The notes: a model not told the origin generated them from the letters alone. A stretch of 64,000 nucleotides of DNA from an uncultured bacterium (GCA_937928085.1 CALFVU010000006.1:124001-188000); one strand, 5' to 3'. Positions 27,460 through 37,491 are shown, counted from the first letter of the stretch. Numbers and translations: made by a program.

Positions 27460-28707
27460 ATGATACAAATACGACCTTTTAAAGCTTACCTTCCTAATAA
27501 AGAATACGTAAATGAAATTATTTGTCCACCTTATGATGTAATCGATATTAACGAAGCAAAAGAAATAGTGAAAAAAAAAGGGCAAAAAAATTTTATACGT
27601 GTGATTCGTTCAGAGGTAGATTTTACGGAAGATATAAATCCGTATAATCCAGCTGTATATACGAAAGCAAAGGAAAATTTATCTTTTTTTATAAGAAATC
27701 AATATTTTTTGCAAGACGATTCTCCAAATTTTTATTTATATGAATTAATTTGGCAAAATCGTAGTCAAATTGGTATTGTGGGATTAAATCATATCGATGA
27801 TTATATACAAAATAAAATTAAAAAACATGAACTTACCCGACCTGATAAAGAAGAAGATCGTTTTCGTCACATTGATATTACTGGATTTCATTGTGAACCT
27901 GTGTTTCTTATGTTTTCTTCTCAAAAGTATTTCTTTTTGCAAGAATTCTTAGAAAATCTTATTAAAAACTTAGATTTAGAGTATGATGTAGTTGATGATC
28001 AAAACATACGACATAAAATTTACAAACTAAAAGATCAACAATTGATAAAAACAATTCAGGATTCTTTTCGTTCAATTGATTCTTTATATATAGCGGATGG
28101 ACATCATAGAACTGCTGCTACGGTAAAAATTGGTTTACAAAGAAAAAAAGAAGATCAAAATTATCATATCGAAAGACCTTATTATTGGTTTTTAAGTGTG
28201 ATTTTTCCTTCTGAACATCTTAGAATTTTGCCCTATAATCGTGTTGTAAAAGATTTAAATTTTTTGACGAAAGAAGAATTTCTTGCAAGAATACACGAAA
28301 AATTTATCTTAACAGAAGGAAAAGAAAATCCGATACAATTACATAAAATTAAAATGTACATTGATCGAGAATGGTATACGTTAACTTTAAAAAAAAACTT
28401 TTATAGAGACCACATTATCCAAAATCTAGATGTAAGCTATTTACAAGATTATATTTTAGATCCATTATTAGGAATTAAAGATCCTAGAACATCTGATCGA
28501 ATTTTTTTTGTAGGTGGAATTAAAGGAGATGAAGAGTTAGAAAAATTAGTTCAAGAAGGAAAAGGACAAATAGCTTTTTCTTTGTATCCAACTCCTGTAG
28601 ATACAGTTATTGAAGTTGCAAATCAAAATCAGGTTATGCCTCCAAAATCTACTTGGTTTGAACCTAAATTGAAAAGTGGTTTTTTTCTAAATCAATTTGA
28701 ATTTTAG
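27460..28707 (+). CDS. DUF1015 family protein
   Basis: 415 residues. ICPPYDVI near the N-terminus and ADGHHRTAATVK in the middle are the hallmarks of DUF1015, a conserved protein of unknown function often close to serine-biosynthesis genes in other bacteria. No membrane segment or signal peptide is seen. It lies between a VOC gene and cheD with gaps of five and two bases, so it is probably cotranscribed with the chemotaxis genes. Confidence 0.85.
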   Translation: MIQIRPFKAYLPNKEYVNEIICPPYDVIDINEAKEIVKKKGQKNFIRVIRSEVDFTEDINPYNPAVYTKAKENLSFFIRNQYFLQDDSPNFYLYELIWQNRSQIGIVGLNHIDDYIQNKIKKHELTRPDKEEDRFRHIDITGFHCEPVFLMFSSQKYFFLQEFLENLIKNLDLEYDVVDDQNIRHKIYKLKDQQLIKTIQDSFRSIDSLYIADGHHRTAATVKIGLQRKKEDQNYHIERPYYWFLSVIFPSEHLRILPYNRVVKDLNFLTKEEFLARIHEKFILTEGKENPIQLHKIKMYIDREWYTLTLKKNFYRDHIIQNLDVSYLQDYILDPLLGIKDPRTSDRIFFVGGIKGDEELEKLVQEGKGQIAFSLYPTPVDTVIEVANQNQVMPPKSTWFEPKLKSGFFLNQFEF

Positions 28708-28709
28708 AT

Positions 28710-29201
28710 ATGATAAGTCATTCTTTATTTTTTCTAAATCCTGGAGAAATGATCTTCGCACAGCAACCCTCATTGATAAAAACAGTTTTAGGATCTTGTA
28801 TTGCAGTTACTTTACACGATTCTGAGAAAAAAATTGGAGGTATCTGCCATTTCTTACTTCCTTATGCTCCAAAAGATGAACTCAGCACGAAATATGGAAA
28901 TGTAGCTATTTCTTTATTGCTAAGAAAGTTTATAAATCTTGGTTCAAAAAAAAATAAAATTGTAGCGAAAATATTTGGTGGTGCCAGTGTTTTATTAGAC
29001 GAAAAGGAAATTTTTTTTGTTGGAGAAAGAAATATAGAAGTAGCTATGAAGATTTTAACTGAAAATAATATTACCATAAAAGAAATGAATGTGGGAGGAG
29101 AATTTGGTAGAAAATTATTATTTTATACAGATTCGGGTTTAACTGTAGTTGAAACGATAACAAAAATGGGTATTCGCGATTTATATAATTCCAAGATTTA
29201 A
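28710..29201 (+). CDS. cheD: Chemoreceptor glutamine deamidase CheD
   Basis: 163 residues. The catalytic cysteine lies in VLGSCIAVTL and the histidine in GGICHFLLP; KIFGGASVL and GGEFGRKLLF are also typical. CheD deamidates glutamines of chemoreceptors and in some species interacts with CheC, which is absent here. It overlaps cheB by one base (TAATG), so the two adaptation enzymes are coupled, away from the main chemotaxis operon at 48-55 kb. Confidence 0.93.
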   Translation: MISHSLFFLNPGEMIFAQQPSLIKTVLGSCIAVTLHDSEKKIGGICHFLLPYAPKDELSTKYGNVAISLLLRKFINLGSKKNKIVAKIFGGASVLLDEKEIFFVGERNIEVAMKILTENNITIKEMNVGGEFGRKLLFYTDSGLTVVETITKMGIRDLYNSKI

Positions 29202-30247
29202 TGGGATTTATGATAAAAGTTTTAATTGTTGATGATTCAGCGATAGTAAGAGAAACTTTGTCTAAATTTTTGTCTTCAAAAAAAGATATAGAAGTTGTAG
29301 GAGTTGCACCAGATCCTTATATAGCAAGAGATAAAATTTTAAAGTTAAAACCTGATGTAATTACATTGGATATAGAAATGCCTAAAATGGATGGTTTATC
29401 TTTTTTGGAAAAGCTAATGCTTTATCATCCCGTAATGGTAATTATTGTAAGTTCTATTACTACTAAAGATCCTTATAGTGTAGTGAAAGCTCTAGAACTG
29501 GGAGCTTATGATGTTGTCAATAAATCTAATATATATTCAGTAAATGAAGTATTAGAAGAGATATTATTAAAAATTCGCAATGCATACGAAAATAAAGATC
29601 AGTTTTTATCAAGATTCCAAAAAGTTATAAAAACTTATAAAAATACTAAACCTCATATTTATACAAGTGAGATTGAAACTACAGATAAATTAATAGCTAT
29701 TGGAGCTTCTACTGGTGGAACAATTGCTTTAGAATATATTTTATCAAGCTTACCTAAAAATGTACCACCTATTCTTATTGTGCAACACATGCCAGCAGGT
29801 TTCACTAATCAATTTGCTTATCGGTTAAATGAATTATCTAAATTGGAAGTAAAAGAAGCGGAAGAAGGAGATATTTTACAAAATGGAAAAGCTTATATAG
29901 CAAAAGGGGGATATCACTTAAAAGTACAAAAAAAAGGTAATTTAGCGAATCTTTTATTTGATGATAGTGAAAAAGTATATTTTCAGAAACCATCAGTAGA
30001 TGTATTATTTTTTTCTGTCGCTGAAACCTATGGGAAAAATGCTATTGCTATACTATTAACAGGTATGGGTAAAGATGGTTCTACGGGTTTATTAAACATA
30101 AAAGAAAAAGGAGGCTATACGATTGTTCAAGACGAGGCTAGTTCAGTAGTATGGGGAATGCCCAGAGCCGCTATTGAATTAAATGCACATAAAGAAATTC
30201 TTTCTTTAGAAAAAATACCAAGAAGAATTATAGAATTATTAAAATAA
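29201..30247 (+). CDS. cheB: Chemotaxis protein-glutamate methylesterase CheB
   Basis: 348 residues. An N-terminal receiver (LIVDDSAIVRE, acceptor aspartate in TLDIEMPKMDG, switch lysine in VVNKSN) is joined to the CheB methylesterase with active Ser in IGASTGGT, His in QHMPAGF and Asp in GMGKDGSTG. It removes methyl groups from receptors, opposing CheR. An ATG nine bases downstream is an alternative start; the one overlapping cheD was chosen. Confidence 0.94.
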   Translation: MGFMIKVLIVDDSAIVRETLSKFLSSKKDIEVVGVAPDPYIARDKILKLKPDVITLDIEMPKMDGLSFLEKLMLYHPVMVIIVSSITTKDPYSVVKALELGAYDVVNKSNIYSVNEVLEEILLKIRNAYENKDQFLSRFQKVIKTYKNTKPHIYTSEIETTDKLIAIGASTGGTIALEYILSSLPKNVPPILIVQHMPAGFTNQFAYRLNELSKLEVKEAEEGDILQNGKAYIAKGGYHLKVQKKGNLANLLFDDSEKVYFQKPSVDVLFFSVAETYGKNAIAILLTGMGKDGSTGLLNIKEKGGYTIVQDEASSVVWGMPRAAIELNAHKEILSLEKIPRRIIELLK

Positions 30248-30341
30248 AGGATTGATTTTAAATACATTTTATAAAAAAATATAAAATATTTTTATTTTAA
30301 CCACAAAAAAATGATTTGTCAAAGGTTTTTTATTATTCAAA

Positions 30342-30932
30342 ATGTGCAAAACAATGGAAAATTATAAATTAAAACAATTCAGAAAATACATCGTTCTATT
30401 GATTCTATCTTTGTTATTTGTTTCAAGTGGTATTTTTATATTACTTGATAAAGGTAATTTTTTTCAAAATCAAAGAAAAATAATTTCAGAGGTTTCTTAT
30501 AAAGAAGAGAATTGTATTTTTAGGATCATAAACAAAAAAGAAGATCTTTTTCTTAATAAAGATGGAAAAATAGTTACCGTAATTCAATGTAAAAATCAAA
30601 ACCTAAAAAATCTTCCAATAATTCGAAGCAATATTGAGATTCATGATAAAGATTATTCTTTAAATGATTTATTTGATTCTTTAATTACACTATATGAAAT
30701 GAATCCTACGATATTGAATGCTATATCAGAAGTTTTCGTGGGTCCAAAAGAAGTTTATTTTTTTTTAAATTACCATAAAATTAGAATTGATGTTAGAGAT
30801 TACCAGAAACGAAATTGGGAACAAAAATTGATTTCTATGATTATTTGGTTGTTTCATCAAAAACATAGACAAAAAGGTATTTTAGAAATTACAGAAAACG
30901 AAGGCTTACTTATTGTTCATGGAGAATTATGA
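30342..30932 (+). CDS. FtsQ/DivIB-like division protein (short, divergent)
   Basis: 196 residues: a basic N-terminus, one membrane segment (about 16-35) and an extracytoplasmic domain. Similarity to FtsQ is weak: KEDLFLNKDGKIV and LPIIRSN correspond to the usual beta-domain elements. The region right after the membrane, where the POTRA domain normally sits, is very short. The identification rests mainly on its position immediately upstream of ftsA-ftsZ, with an ATGA overlap with ftsA. An ATG at 30354 is an alternative start. Confidence 0.6.
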   Translation: MCKTMENYKLKQFRKYIVLLILSLLFVSSGIFILLDKGNFFQNQRKIISEVSYKEENCIFRIINKKEDLFLNKDGKIVTVIQCKNQNLKNLPIIRSNIEIHDKDYSLNDLFDSLITLYEMNPTILNAISEVFVGPKEVYFFLNYHKIRIDVRDYQKRNWEQKLISMIIWLFHQKHRQKGILEITENEGLLIVHGEL

Positions 30933-32164
30933 AGCAAATCATTACATCAATTGATCTTGGAAGTTTTACTATTAAAGTATTGATTGCTCAAGTTTATCTT
31001 TCTAAAATAGAAATTATAGGCATAGGCACGAGTGAATCAAAAGGAATAAAAGAAGGGGAAATTCTTAATATTGAACAACTCACGAAATCTTTACTTTCTG
31101 CTATAAAAGAGGCAGAAAATATGAGTGGTATAAAAATTACTTCTTGTGTAGTGAATATATCTAGCAAACATATTAAAGGAGAAAATTCAAAAGGTATTTC
31201 TACAATTACCAATGAAGACAGAGTGATTACCCAAAATGATGTAAATCGAGCAGTAGAAAATGCCAAAGACATTTATCTACCTTCTGAATATCAACTTTTG
31301 CATGTTCTTTCACGAGAATACACAGTAGATAAAAAATCTAATGTAATGGATCCAATAGGGATGACTGGTTTTCGTCTAGAAGCAGATGTTCATATCGTAA
31401 TAGTCCCAAAAGTATTTGTAAATACAATTTATAAAATTTTTTCAAGAATTGGTATAGATGTAGAACATATAATTTTAAATTCTATTGCTTCCTCTGAAGC
31501 TGCTGTAAAAGAGAGCGAAAAAAATTCTGGTTGTATTCTAATTGATTTTGGGTTTGGAATTACAGATGTTTGTGTTTTTGTGGATGGAGGGATTTATCAT
31601 ACATTTTCTTTAGCTTTAGGAAGTAGTTATTTAACTTCTGATATTGAATATGCTTATAAAATTCCTTTCGAAATTGCTGAATTTGTAAAAAGAAGAGATG
31701 GTGTGGCTACAGTAGCAGAAGTCGATCCAACCCAAAGAATTTGGCTACCAGCTATGATCGGTAGTAACAGGAAGTTAATTTATCTAAAAGATTTGGCAGA
31801 AATTTTAGAAGCCCGACTTGAAGAAATTTTTAGTATTATTGATAAATTTATAAAAATAAAAATTGACAAAAATTTGCTATCAGGTGGTGTTATTCTTACA
31901 GGTGGAGGATCTTTACTTTTAGGAATAACAAAAGTTGCAGAAAAAATATTCGGATTACATTCTCGCATTGGAAAACCATTTGGAATAGAAGGTTTATTTA
32001 GTGAGGTTCAATCTCCAGAGTTTTCTACTTCTGTTGGTATGTTAAAATTTTTTGTTAAACAGATTAGTGAAGATTTAAATTCAACAGAAAGTTTTAAAAA
32101 TGAGTCTACAAAAATAGAAAAAAAACTTTTAAAAAAAATAAAAAGTTGGATGGAAAATATATAA
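30929..32164 (+). CDS. ftsA: Cell division protein FtsA
   Basis: 411 residues of the actin fold. Phosphate-1 region [16 protein letters not shown], the 1C subdomain (about 85-170), phosphate-2 [11 protein letters not shown] and the adenosine motif [10 protein letters not shown] are present. The C-terminus ends [10 protein letters not shown], an amphipathic helix suited to membrane binding. FtsA tethers FtsZ filaments to the membrane. It is followed by ftsZ after 31 bases with a Shine-Dalgarno sequence. Confidence 0.94.
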   Translation: MKQIITSIDLGSFTIKVLIAQVYLSKIEIIGIGTSESKGIKEGEILNIEQLTKSLLSAIKEAENMSGIKITSCVVNISSKHIKGENSKGISTITNEDRVITQNDVNRAVENAKDIYLPSEYQLLHVLSREYTVDKKSNVMDPIGMTGFRLEADVHIVIVPKVFVNTIYKIFSRIGIDVEHIILNSIASSEAAVKESEKNSGCILIDFGFGITDVCVFVDGGIYHTFSLALGSSYLTSDIEYAYKIPFEIAEFVKRRDGVATVAEVDPTQRIWLPAMIGSNRKLIYLKDLAEILEARLEEIFSIIDKFIKIKIDKNLLSGGVILTGGGSLLLGITKVAEKIFGLHSRIGKPFGIEGLFSEVQSPEFSTSVGMLKFFVKQISEDLNSTESFKNESTKIEKKLLKKIKSWMENI

Positions 32165-32195
32165 AAAGCTTCATTGGAAACTCAAGGAGTTTGTT

Positions 32196-33650
32196 ATGAT
32201 ACAATTAGATGAAGAAAGAACATCGCCAACAATTATCAAAGTTGTTGGTGTGGGAGGAGGTGGATCGAATGCTGTCAATAGAATGATTGAAGCAGGAATG
32301 AATCTTGTAGATTTTATTGCCATCAATACAGATGAGCAGGCATTAAATATTTCGAAAGCACCCAATAAACTAGTTATAGGAAAAAAAATTACGATGGGAA
32401 TGGGAGCCGGAGGAGATCCAGAAATTGGTTTAAAGTCAGCGAAAGAAGATAAAGAAAAAATTGCAAAAGTTCTTGATGGTGCTGATATGGTTTTTGTCAC
32501 TGCTGGGATGGGAGGAGGAACAGGGACTGGAGCCGCTCCTATAATTGCAGAAATAGCTAAAAGTTTAGGAGCTCTAACAGTGGGTGTAGTTACTCTTCCT
32601 TTTAGTTTTGAAGGAAAAGTTCGAGAAAAAAATGCAAGAATGGGGATAGAAGCCATTAAGCAACATGTGGATACATTGATCGTTATTAAAAACGATCAGA
32701 TTTTTCAGCTAATTGATAATAAGGTTCCCGCTAATATGGCATTAAAACTAGTAGATGATATTTTATTAAATGCAGTTAGAGGAATTTCTGATATTATTAA
32801 CAAACCTGGTTTAATTAATGTAGATTTTGCAGATGTAAAAAATATTATGAAAGGTTCTGGAGAAGCGGTTTTAGGATTTGGAGAAGGTATTGGAGAAAAT
32901 AAAGTTTCACAGGCGGTAAATCTAGCGATTAACAATGTATTGCTTGAAAATCCTGATATAAGTGGAGCTACAGGAATTTTAATTAATGTTTCAGGAGGAA
33001 ATGATCTTTCTCTACTTGATTGGAGAGATGTATCTGAGTTAATCACAAAGGAAGTAGATCCGGAAGCCAATAAAATTATTGGTCTAACTTTAGAACCTGA
33101 ATTACAAGAAAAAGTAAGAGTAGTTGTAATTGCAACAGGATTTAAACGGCATAAAAATACGTCTTATCAAGAATCTTACGAACTATCAAAAATTAACTCC
33201 TTTAAGCAAAAAGATTATCAAAAACAACAACAAACAGTAAACTTTAAAAAAAATCTTTTCGGGCAAGAAGAGAAAGATTTATATCCATTAAAACAAAAAT
33301 CTACTAAAAGTGAGAAAGAAACTATAACATCAGTTGTTTCGGAAGTCTTAAAGTCCTCTTATGATGATGTTTCCCAACAACCTTTATATTCAAAAAATGG
33401 CTTTTATAAACGCGAAAATTTGTATCCTCATTTTTTTAAAGAAGAAAAATTTTATGAGGAAGATTATGAAATTAAAAACAAAAATCCTTCGTTTCAAGTA
33501 AAAGAAGAAATCTTAAAACCTGCTGGAATACCGTCAAGAGAATCTAAATCGAGTTTAATATTTCAACAAGATAATTATTTAGAAATCAATTATGAGGAAA
33601 TTCAAAAGCCAACGTATTTAAGAAAGCGTAAGTGGGATCAGAATGAGTAG
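32196..33650 (+). CDS. ftsZ: Cell division protein FtsZ
   Basis: 484 residues. [14 protein letters not shown], the tubulin signature [12 protein letters not shown] and the T7 region INVDFADVK show an intact GTPase. After about residue 320 comes a long charged linker (about 320-470), then a conserved C-terminal peptide PTYLRKRKW that would bind FtsA and other partners. A clear Shine-Dalgarno sequence (AAGGAG at 32184-32189) precedes the ATG. The linker is longer than in E. coli, as is common outside the proteobacteria. Confidence 0.96.
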   Translation: MIQLDEERTSPTIIKVVGVGGGGSNAVNRMIEAGMNLVDFIAINTDEQALNISKAPNKLVIGKKITMGMGAGGDPEIGLKSAKEDKEKIAKVLDGADMVFVTAGMGGGTGTGAAPIIAEIAKSLGALTVGVVTLPFSFEGKVREKNARMGIEAIKQHVDTLIVIKNDQIFQLIDNKVPANMALKLVDDILLNAVRGISDIINKPGLINVDFADVKNIMKGSGEAVLGFGEGIGENKVSQAVNLAINNVLLENPDISGATGILINVSGGNDLSLLDWRDVSELITKEVDPEANKIIGLTLEPELQEKVRVVVIATGFKRHKNTSYQESYELSKINSFKQKDYQKQQQTVNFKKNLFGQEEKDLYPLKQKSTKSEKETITSVVSEVLKSSYDDVSQQPLYSKNGFYKRENLYPHFFKEEKFYEEDYEIKNKNPSFQVKEEILKPAGIPSRESKSSLIFQQDNYLEINYEEIQKPTYLRKRKWDQNE

Positions 33651-34126
33651 TTCTTTTTTAATTTTTGGCTTAATTTTAATAATAAGTGGAAAATTTTTTT
33701 TACTTGAATGCCCTTAACTTCTTTGGAATCTTAGCAATAGGAGTTGTTTGCTAACTCACCTTGGGTATTTTGAGTTTACTTCTTTCTCAATTTTCTACTT
33801 TTTTTTGTTTGGTCTTTTTTTAGAAGACTTTTCATAAAATGTTTTCTTTTTTTAGAAATAAAGCAAAATGTAAAAGACAATTTAATAGAAAAAACTGTAG
33901 TACTGATTGAATCAATCCTTTCAAAAGAATAGGAAGAGTAAAAGGATTAAAAACTTTTTGGAAAACTCTTTCTTTAAAAGAAGAGATAATTTTTTTTAGT
34001 AGAAAAGTTCTTGATAACAATAAAAGGATTGAGTACTATACATAACTTTGTTGGATTCATAATTAAAAGAAATTTCGTTAAAATAAGAGCTTAAGATTTT
34101 TTTCAAAAAATCGAAAACAATTATAT
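33651..34126. other. 476-base intergenic region after ftsZ
   Basis: No convincing coding frame. The plus strand has short lysine/arginine-rich frames interrupted by stops; a 62-codon frame on the minus strand has no start signal or family. The part nearest ftsZ holds two abutting inverted repeats (33731-33775), and GATTGA-A-TCAATC at 33906-33918 is a short inverted repeat. It may carry a terminator, a small RNA or a decayed gene. Confidence 0.4.
33731..33775 (+). other. Two adjacent hairpins downstream of ftsZ
   Basis: TTAGCAA (33731-33737) pairs with TTGCTAA (33748-33754), and ACTCA (33754-33758) pairs with TGAGT (33771-33775). The hairpins are end to end and are followed by a pyrimidine-rich stretch with a T-run after about 30 bases. 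They could terminate the ftsZ transcript or fold a small RNA; neither hairpin has an immediate T-tail. Confidence 0.3.
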
Positions 34127-34864
34127 ATGTATAATTTCTTTATACGTATGTTTTTTTTAATCATACATACTTCGATTTTTTCTGAAAATATTTTTTTAAA
34201 ATCTGAACTTGATCGAGTTTTTTTTCTAGATCAATTCTTATCTCAGTTTCCCGATCAATATAAATTACAAATAATCGATACTTTTGAAACAAATCAATAT
34301 TTTATTTACGATCCACCTTCTGTTTTAAGTGAATTAAAAATTATTTATAAAACTCCTTTATTATCAAAAAACCAAGAGAAAAAAAGAGCTTTCGAAATAG
34401 AACAAATTTTTCTTGGAGATTGGAATGTATTAAGTTCCGAAAAAAGCTTGATGTTTTATTATTCTGTTGATTATCCCGGAAGACAGCACTTTCGAATCAA
34501 ACCAAAAACAAAAATATACATAAAAGGTAAACCTTTTTTATATTCTCTTTGGATTTATAGTAATTCTTATGAAGATCAACTTTTTTTAATTTTTAAAACA
34601 AAAGAAAATCAAGAAAGAAGAATCAAAATTGGAGCTTTACATTGGCAGGGCTGGAAAAGAGTTGATGGACAGTTTCCAGAAAATTTTGATTATTTACCAA
34701 AATTAAACAAAGAAGTAGGGTACTACCAATTCGATGGATTTTTTATACAAACTTCTAAAAAAGCACAAAAAGGTATCAGAGAAATTGTATTTGATCAATT
34801 TTATGTAATCAATAACATAAGTTATTTAAACTATTCTGGATCAGAAATTTTAGATAATTTTTAA
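34127..34864 (+). CDS. FlaA-like flagellar sheath protein
   Basis: 245 residues with an N-terminal signal peptide (about 1-19, ending near IFSEN). FlaA-like features are the central carbohydrate-binding-like beta region: LWIYSNSYEDQLFLIF, IGALHWQGWKRVDGQFP, GFFIQTSKKAQKGIREIVFDQFYVI. Spirochaete FlaA proteins coat the periplasmic flagellar filament. The copy is divergent and stands apart from any other flagellar gene, so it may be an accessory FlaA paralogue. It converges on the DUF4279 gene with a four-base overlap. Confidence 0.75.
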   Translation: MYNFFIRMFFLIIHTSIFSENIFLKSELDRVFFLDQFLSQFPDQYKLQIIDTFETNQYFIYDPPSVLSELKIIYKTPLLSKNQEKKRAFEIEQIFLGDWNVLSSEKSLMFYYSVDYPGRQHFRIKPKTKIYIKGKPFLYSLWIYSNSYEDQLFLIFKTKENQERRIKIGALHWQGWKRVDGQFPENFDYLPKLNKEVGYYQFDGFFIQTSKKAQKGIREIVFDQFYVINNISYLNYSGSEILDNF

Positions 34865-35208
34865 ATAATATAGATTTCTAGATCGATTCCCATACTACCT
34901 AAAATAGTCAAATATTTAGAAGAAATGCTTATATGACTATTTTCTTTATCCACATTTAATATCATTTGTAGCTTATATCGTTTCGAAAGATATGATAATT
35001 CTTTTCTAAATTTATAAATTTTTTTTAATATATTTTCTATGTGATCTTCTAATTTTCTATATCCCTCTAAGGAGCTATTTAATTGCCAGATTGTAACTCC
35101 ATCTATATCATTAAAATGAATTTTGTCGGGTTTTATTTCTAAAGTTTTGTAAATTTCATTTGGAATCAAATCTCTACCAGAAATCAAAAACATTGCCCAA
35201 TATTTCAT
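34861..35208 (-). CDS. DUF4279 domain protein
   Basis: 115 residues, one small alpha/beta domain with no signal peptide. FLISGRDLIPNEIYKTL, IWQLNSSLEGYRKLEDHIENIL and ISSKYLTILGSMGIDLEIYI match the DUF4279 pattern. Some relatives are toxin-immunity proteins, but no toxin gene is adjacent. Its function is unknown. The end overlaps the FlaA-like gene by four bases. Confidence 0.65.
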   Translation of the reverse strand: MKYWAMFLISGRDLIPNEIYKTLEIKPDKIHFNDIDGVTIWQLNSSLEGYRKLEDHIENILKKIYKFRKELSYLSKRYKLQMILNVDKENSHISISSKYLTILGSMGIDLEIYII

Positions 35209-35375
35209 TTATATATTTATCGTAATCAAAAATTAAGAAAATAAAAAATATTTTATAACAATAAAAAGCATCTTTAACTATTAAACATAAATTTAAGTAG
35301 TAATCAAGTAAGAAAATTTTTTTAAAAAAGAAAAAAATCGATTGATTTTATTATTATAAAAATAACCTCAAACCA

Positions 35376-36251
35376 ATGAAACTTTATTTTTTATTCAATT
35401 TGTTATTATTATTCATTGCTTGTGGTGATATGGCTAATACAATTCAAAATTGGGGGCAGAGATATCGAACAGAAAGAAAAATAAAAATTAAAGAAGAAGA
35501 TATCCAAAAATGGAAAACAGATTTAGAAATTTCAGAAAAAGAGTCTCGTGAAATTTTTATTTTAATACAGAAATTTGCGAATGAAAAAAAATTACAAGGA
35601 GAGCTTTCTTGGAAAATTGGCAAGGCTTTAATGGATTTAAATTCTTACGAAACTGCTAGTGAATATTTTTTACAATCCTTCGAAAAACAATTAGTAGATT
35701 CAGAAAAACATTTAAAAATTTATGAATCTGCACTTGTTTATTACGAAAAAGCTCTAAAATATTATACACCTATCCCCGATTTATTATTTGATGCAGCGAT
35801 TTGTTATGGAAATGCTTCGTCTGCATTAGGATGGGAAGAAGAAAGATTTAAAACTGCTGTTTTTTTACTTGAACGAGGAATGGCATCAAAACCTGATGAT
35901 ATTCGTTTTCCTTATACATTGGGAATTCTTTTAGGAAAAACTACGAATCAATATAAAGATGTAGAAAGATCTATAGAATTATTAAACTTAGTTATAGAGA
36001 AAGATAAATATAATATTCCCTCGTATTTTGCAAAAGGAAATATTTTAGTAGAAAATGGGGAACTCCAAGAAGCTTTTATAGTTTACGAAAAGATTACTGA
36101 GGTTATCAAAGAGATGTATCAAAAAGGACTTTTAAAAGGGGATTATACGAAAAATAGAAAATACATAAAAGCTTTAGAAAATCAAAAACTACTAATTTCT
36201 TGTATAGAAGGGAGGAAAGAATGTCATATCAAGATGGAGCCCGACTCTTAA
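35376..36251 (+). CDS. TPR-repeat lipoprotein
   Basis: 291 residues. The signal peptide ends in a lipobox, LLFIACGD, with the lipidated Cys at about 16. The mature part is all helical with tetratricopeptide-like repeats (for example ASEYFLQSFEKQ, LVYYEKALKYY and PDDIRFPYTLGILLG). Such lipoproteins hold envelope complexes together; the partner is unknown. Its 3' end overlaps the dprA start region by 31 bases, which suggests one transcript. Confidence 0.8.
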   Translation: MKLYFLFNLLLLFIACGDMANTIQNWGQRYRTERKIKIKEEDIQKWKTDLEISEKESREIFILIQKFANEKKLQGELSWKIGKALMDLNSYETASEYFLQSFEKQLVDSEKHLKIYESALVYYEKALKYYTPIPDLLFDAAICYGNASSALGWEEERFKTAVFLLERGMASKPDDIRFPYTLGILLGKTTNQYKDVERSIELLNLVIEKDKYNIPSYFAKGNILVENGELQEAFIVYEKITEVIKEMYQKGLLKGDYTKNRKYIKALENQKLLISCIEGRKECHIKMEPDS

Positions 36252-37204
36252 CAGCTTTATTTTTTTCGAGCTTACCGTATCGAAGAAAATTTTTACATTT
36301 TGTTAAAGAAAAACATTTACAAATTTCACTATCTGAAACCCCGTGGGATGCTAATAAAGAAATTTTAAAATTTTTTTTTAGTCCTAAATTAATAGAATAT
36401 TCAAAACAAAAAACTTTGAGTTATTATAAAAAAAAGAACTTTAGTTTTGACTTTTTTATCATTTGGGGAGATCCAGATTATCCAGAACTACTCAAAGAAA
36501 TTTATGATCCTCCTCTCGTACTATTTGGGAAAAGCTCTATCAAAACTGTAATAAATTTCAACAAATTCGATTTACTTTCTATAGTGGGAACAAGAAAACC
36601 TTTAGCGATTTCTCTACAAGGAGTAGATAGAATTGTAGAAATGTTTAGGATTTCAAAAAGTACTGATACTTTATTGTATAATTTAGGAATCCTAAATCAA
36701 ACTTCTAAAGATTTATTTGGAAATTCAATTATACATCAGTTAAAACTCAATACTTCTAAGAATTTACAAATTGGTACAGTATCCGGTTTTGCTAAAGGAA
36801 TTGATTTTCGAGTTCATCGAGCTTCTATTTATTTTCAGGTTCCTACTATTGCTGTATTAGGAAGTGGAATTGATCAAATCTCTCCTAAATCAAGTCTTCC
36901 TTTATTTTTTGAAGCTAAACGATCTTATCATCCCTTTTTTTTGATTTCTGAGTTTTTTCCTACTTATAAAGCAGGAAAATATACATTTCCTTTAAGAAAT
37001 CGAATTATTGTAGGGCTTTCTCCTTATTTAATTTTAGTGCAAGCAGGTAAAAAAAGTGGTGCATTAATTAGTGTAGATTATGCATTACAAGAAAATCGAG
37101 AAATTATAGTTTTTCATCATCAATTATTTGATCAAGTTGGAGGTAATGAGGGAGGGGAAGAATTGATCCAACAAGGAGCAAATTTTATTAGTTTTTTACT
37201 ATAA
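36221..37204 (+). CDS. dprA: DNA processing protein DprA/Smf
   Basis: About 327 residues from the ATG at 36221, which has a strong Shine-Dalgarno sequence (GGGAGG at 36210-36215); an upstream start at 36200 lacks one. YPELLKEIYDPPLVLFG, SIVGTRKP, GTVSGFAKGID, VLGSGID and FPLRNRIIVGLSPYLILVQAGKKSGALIS form the DprA Rossmann fold. It protects incoming single-stranded DNA and loads RecA during transformation. An extra stretch of about 40 residues lies between the GTRKP and SGFAKGID motifs. No other competence gene is in the window. Confidence 0.9.
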   Translation: MSYQDGARLLTALFFSSLPYRRKFLHFVKEKHLQISLSETPWDANKEILKFFFSPKLIEYSKQKTLSYYKKKNFSFDFFIIWGDPDYPELLKEIYDPPLVLFGKSSIKTVINFNKFDLLSIVGTRKPLAISLQGVDRIVEMFRISKSTDTLLYNLGILNQTSKDLFGNSIIHQLKLNTSKNLQIGTVSGFAKGIDFRVHRASIYFQVPTIAVLGSGIDQISPKSSLPLFFEAKRSYHPFFLISEFFPTYKAGKYTFPLRNRIIVGLSPYLILVQAGKKSGALISVDYALQENREIIVFHHQLFDQVGGNEGGEELIQQGANFISFLL

Positions 37205-37236
37205 AAATAAAAAAAAATAGGAAGATTTGATTATTT

Positions 37237-37263
37237 TTGCGTCTAATATACAAACTGTATAAA
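37237..37263 (+). promoter_or_regulatory. Promoter before the small lipoprotein gene
   Basis: TTGCGT (37237-37242) and TATAAA (37258-37263) are 15 bases apart. A Shine-Dalgarno sequence AAGGAG (37273-37278) follows, seven bases from the ATG at 37285. The -10 and ribosome site are convincing; the -35 is moderate. Confidence 0.45.
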
Positions 37264-37284
37264 ATTTTATAAAAGGAGTTAAAC

Positions 37285-37473
37285 ATGCAAAAAAAAATTT
37301 TTTCTTTGTTATTTGTATTTGGAGTCATATTATCTCTTAATACAAATTGTAAGCAGTTTGGTAAGGATAATGAAAAAGATGGCAAAATAGGTCTAGGTTT
37401 ATTATTTTTGTTATCTCAACAAAACCAACCTAGTGATTTTCTAATAGAAATTCCAGCTGGATTGGCGAAATAA
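37285..37473 (+). CDS. Small putative lipoprotein
   Basis: 62 residues: a hydrophobic signal segment (about 5-18), a spirochaete-type relaxed lipobox LNTNC with Cys22, then a charged stretch (KQFGKDNEKDGK) and a short hydrophobic segment. Promoter and Shine-Dalgarno sequence support expression. It has no recognisable family and is followed by the next exported protein after 18 bases, so the two probably work together. Confidence 0.65.
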   Translation: MQKKIFSLLFVFGVILSLNTNCKQFGKDNEKDGKIGLGLLFLLSQQNQPSDFLIEIPAGLAK

Positions 37474-37491
37474 ACTTTATAGAGGTAATCT

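Noticed and set aside
33832-34020. 62-codon minus-strand frame after ftsZ
   Set aside because: No ribosome-binding site, no family similarity, hydrophobic and lysine-rich composition expected from antisense AT-rich DNA.
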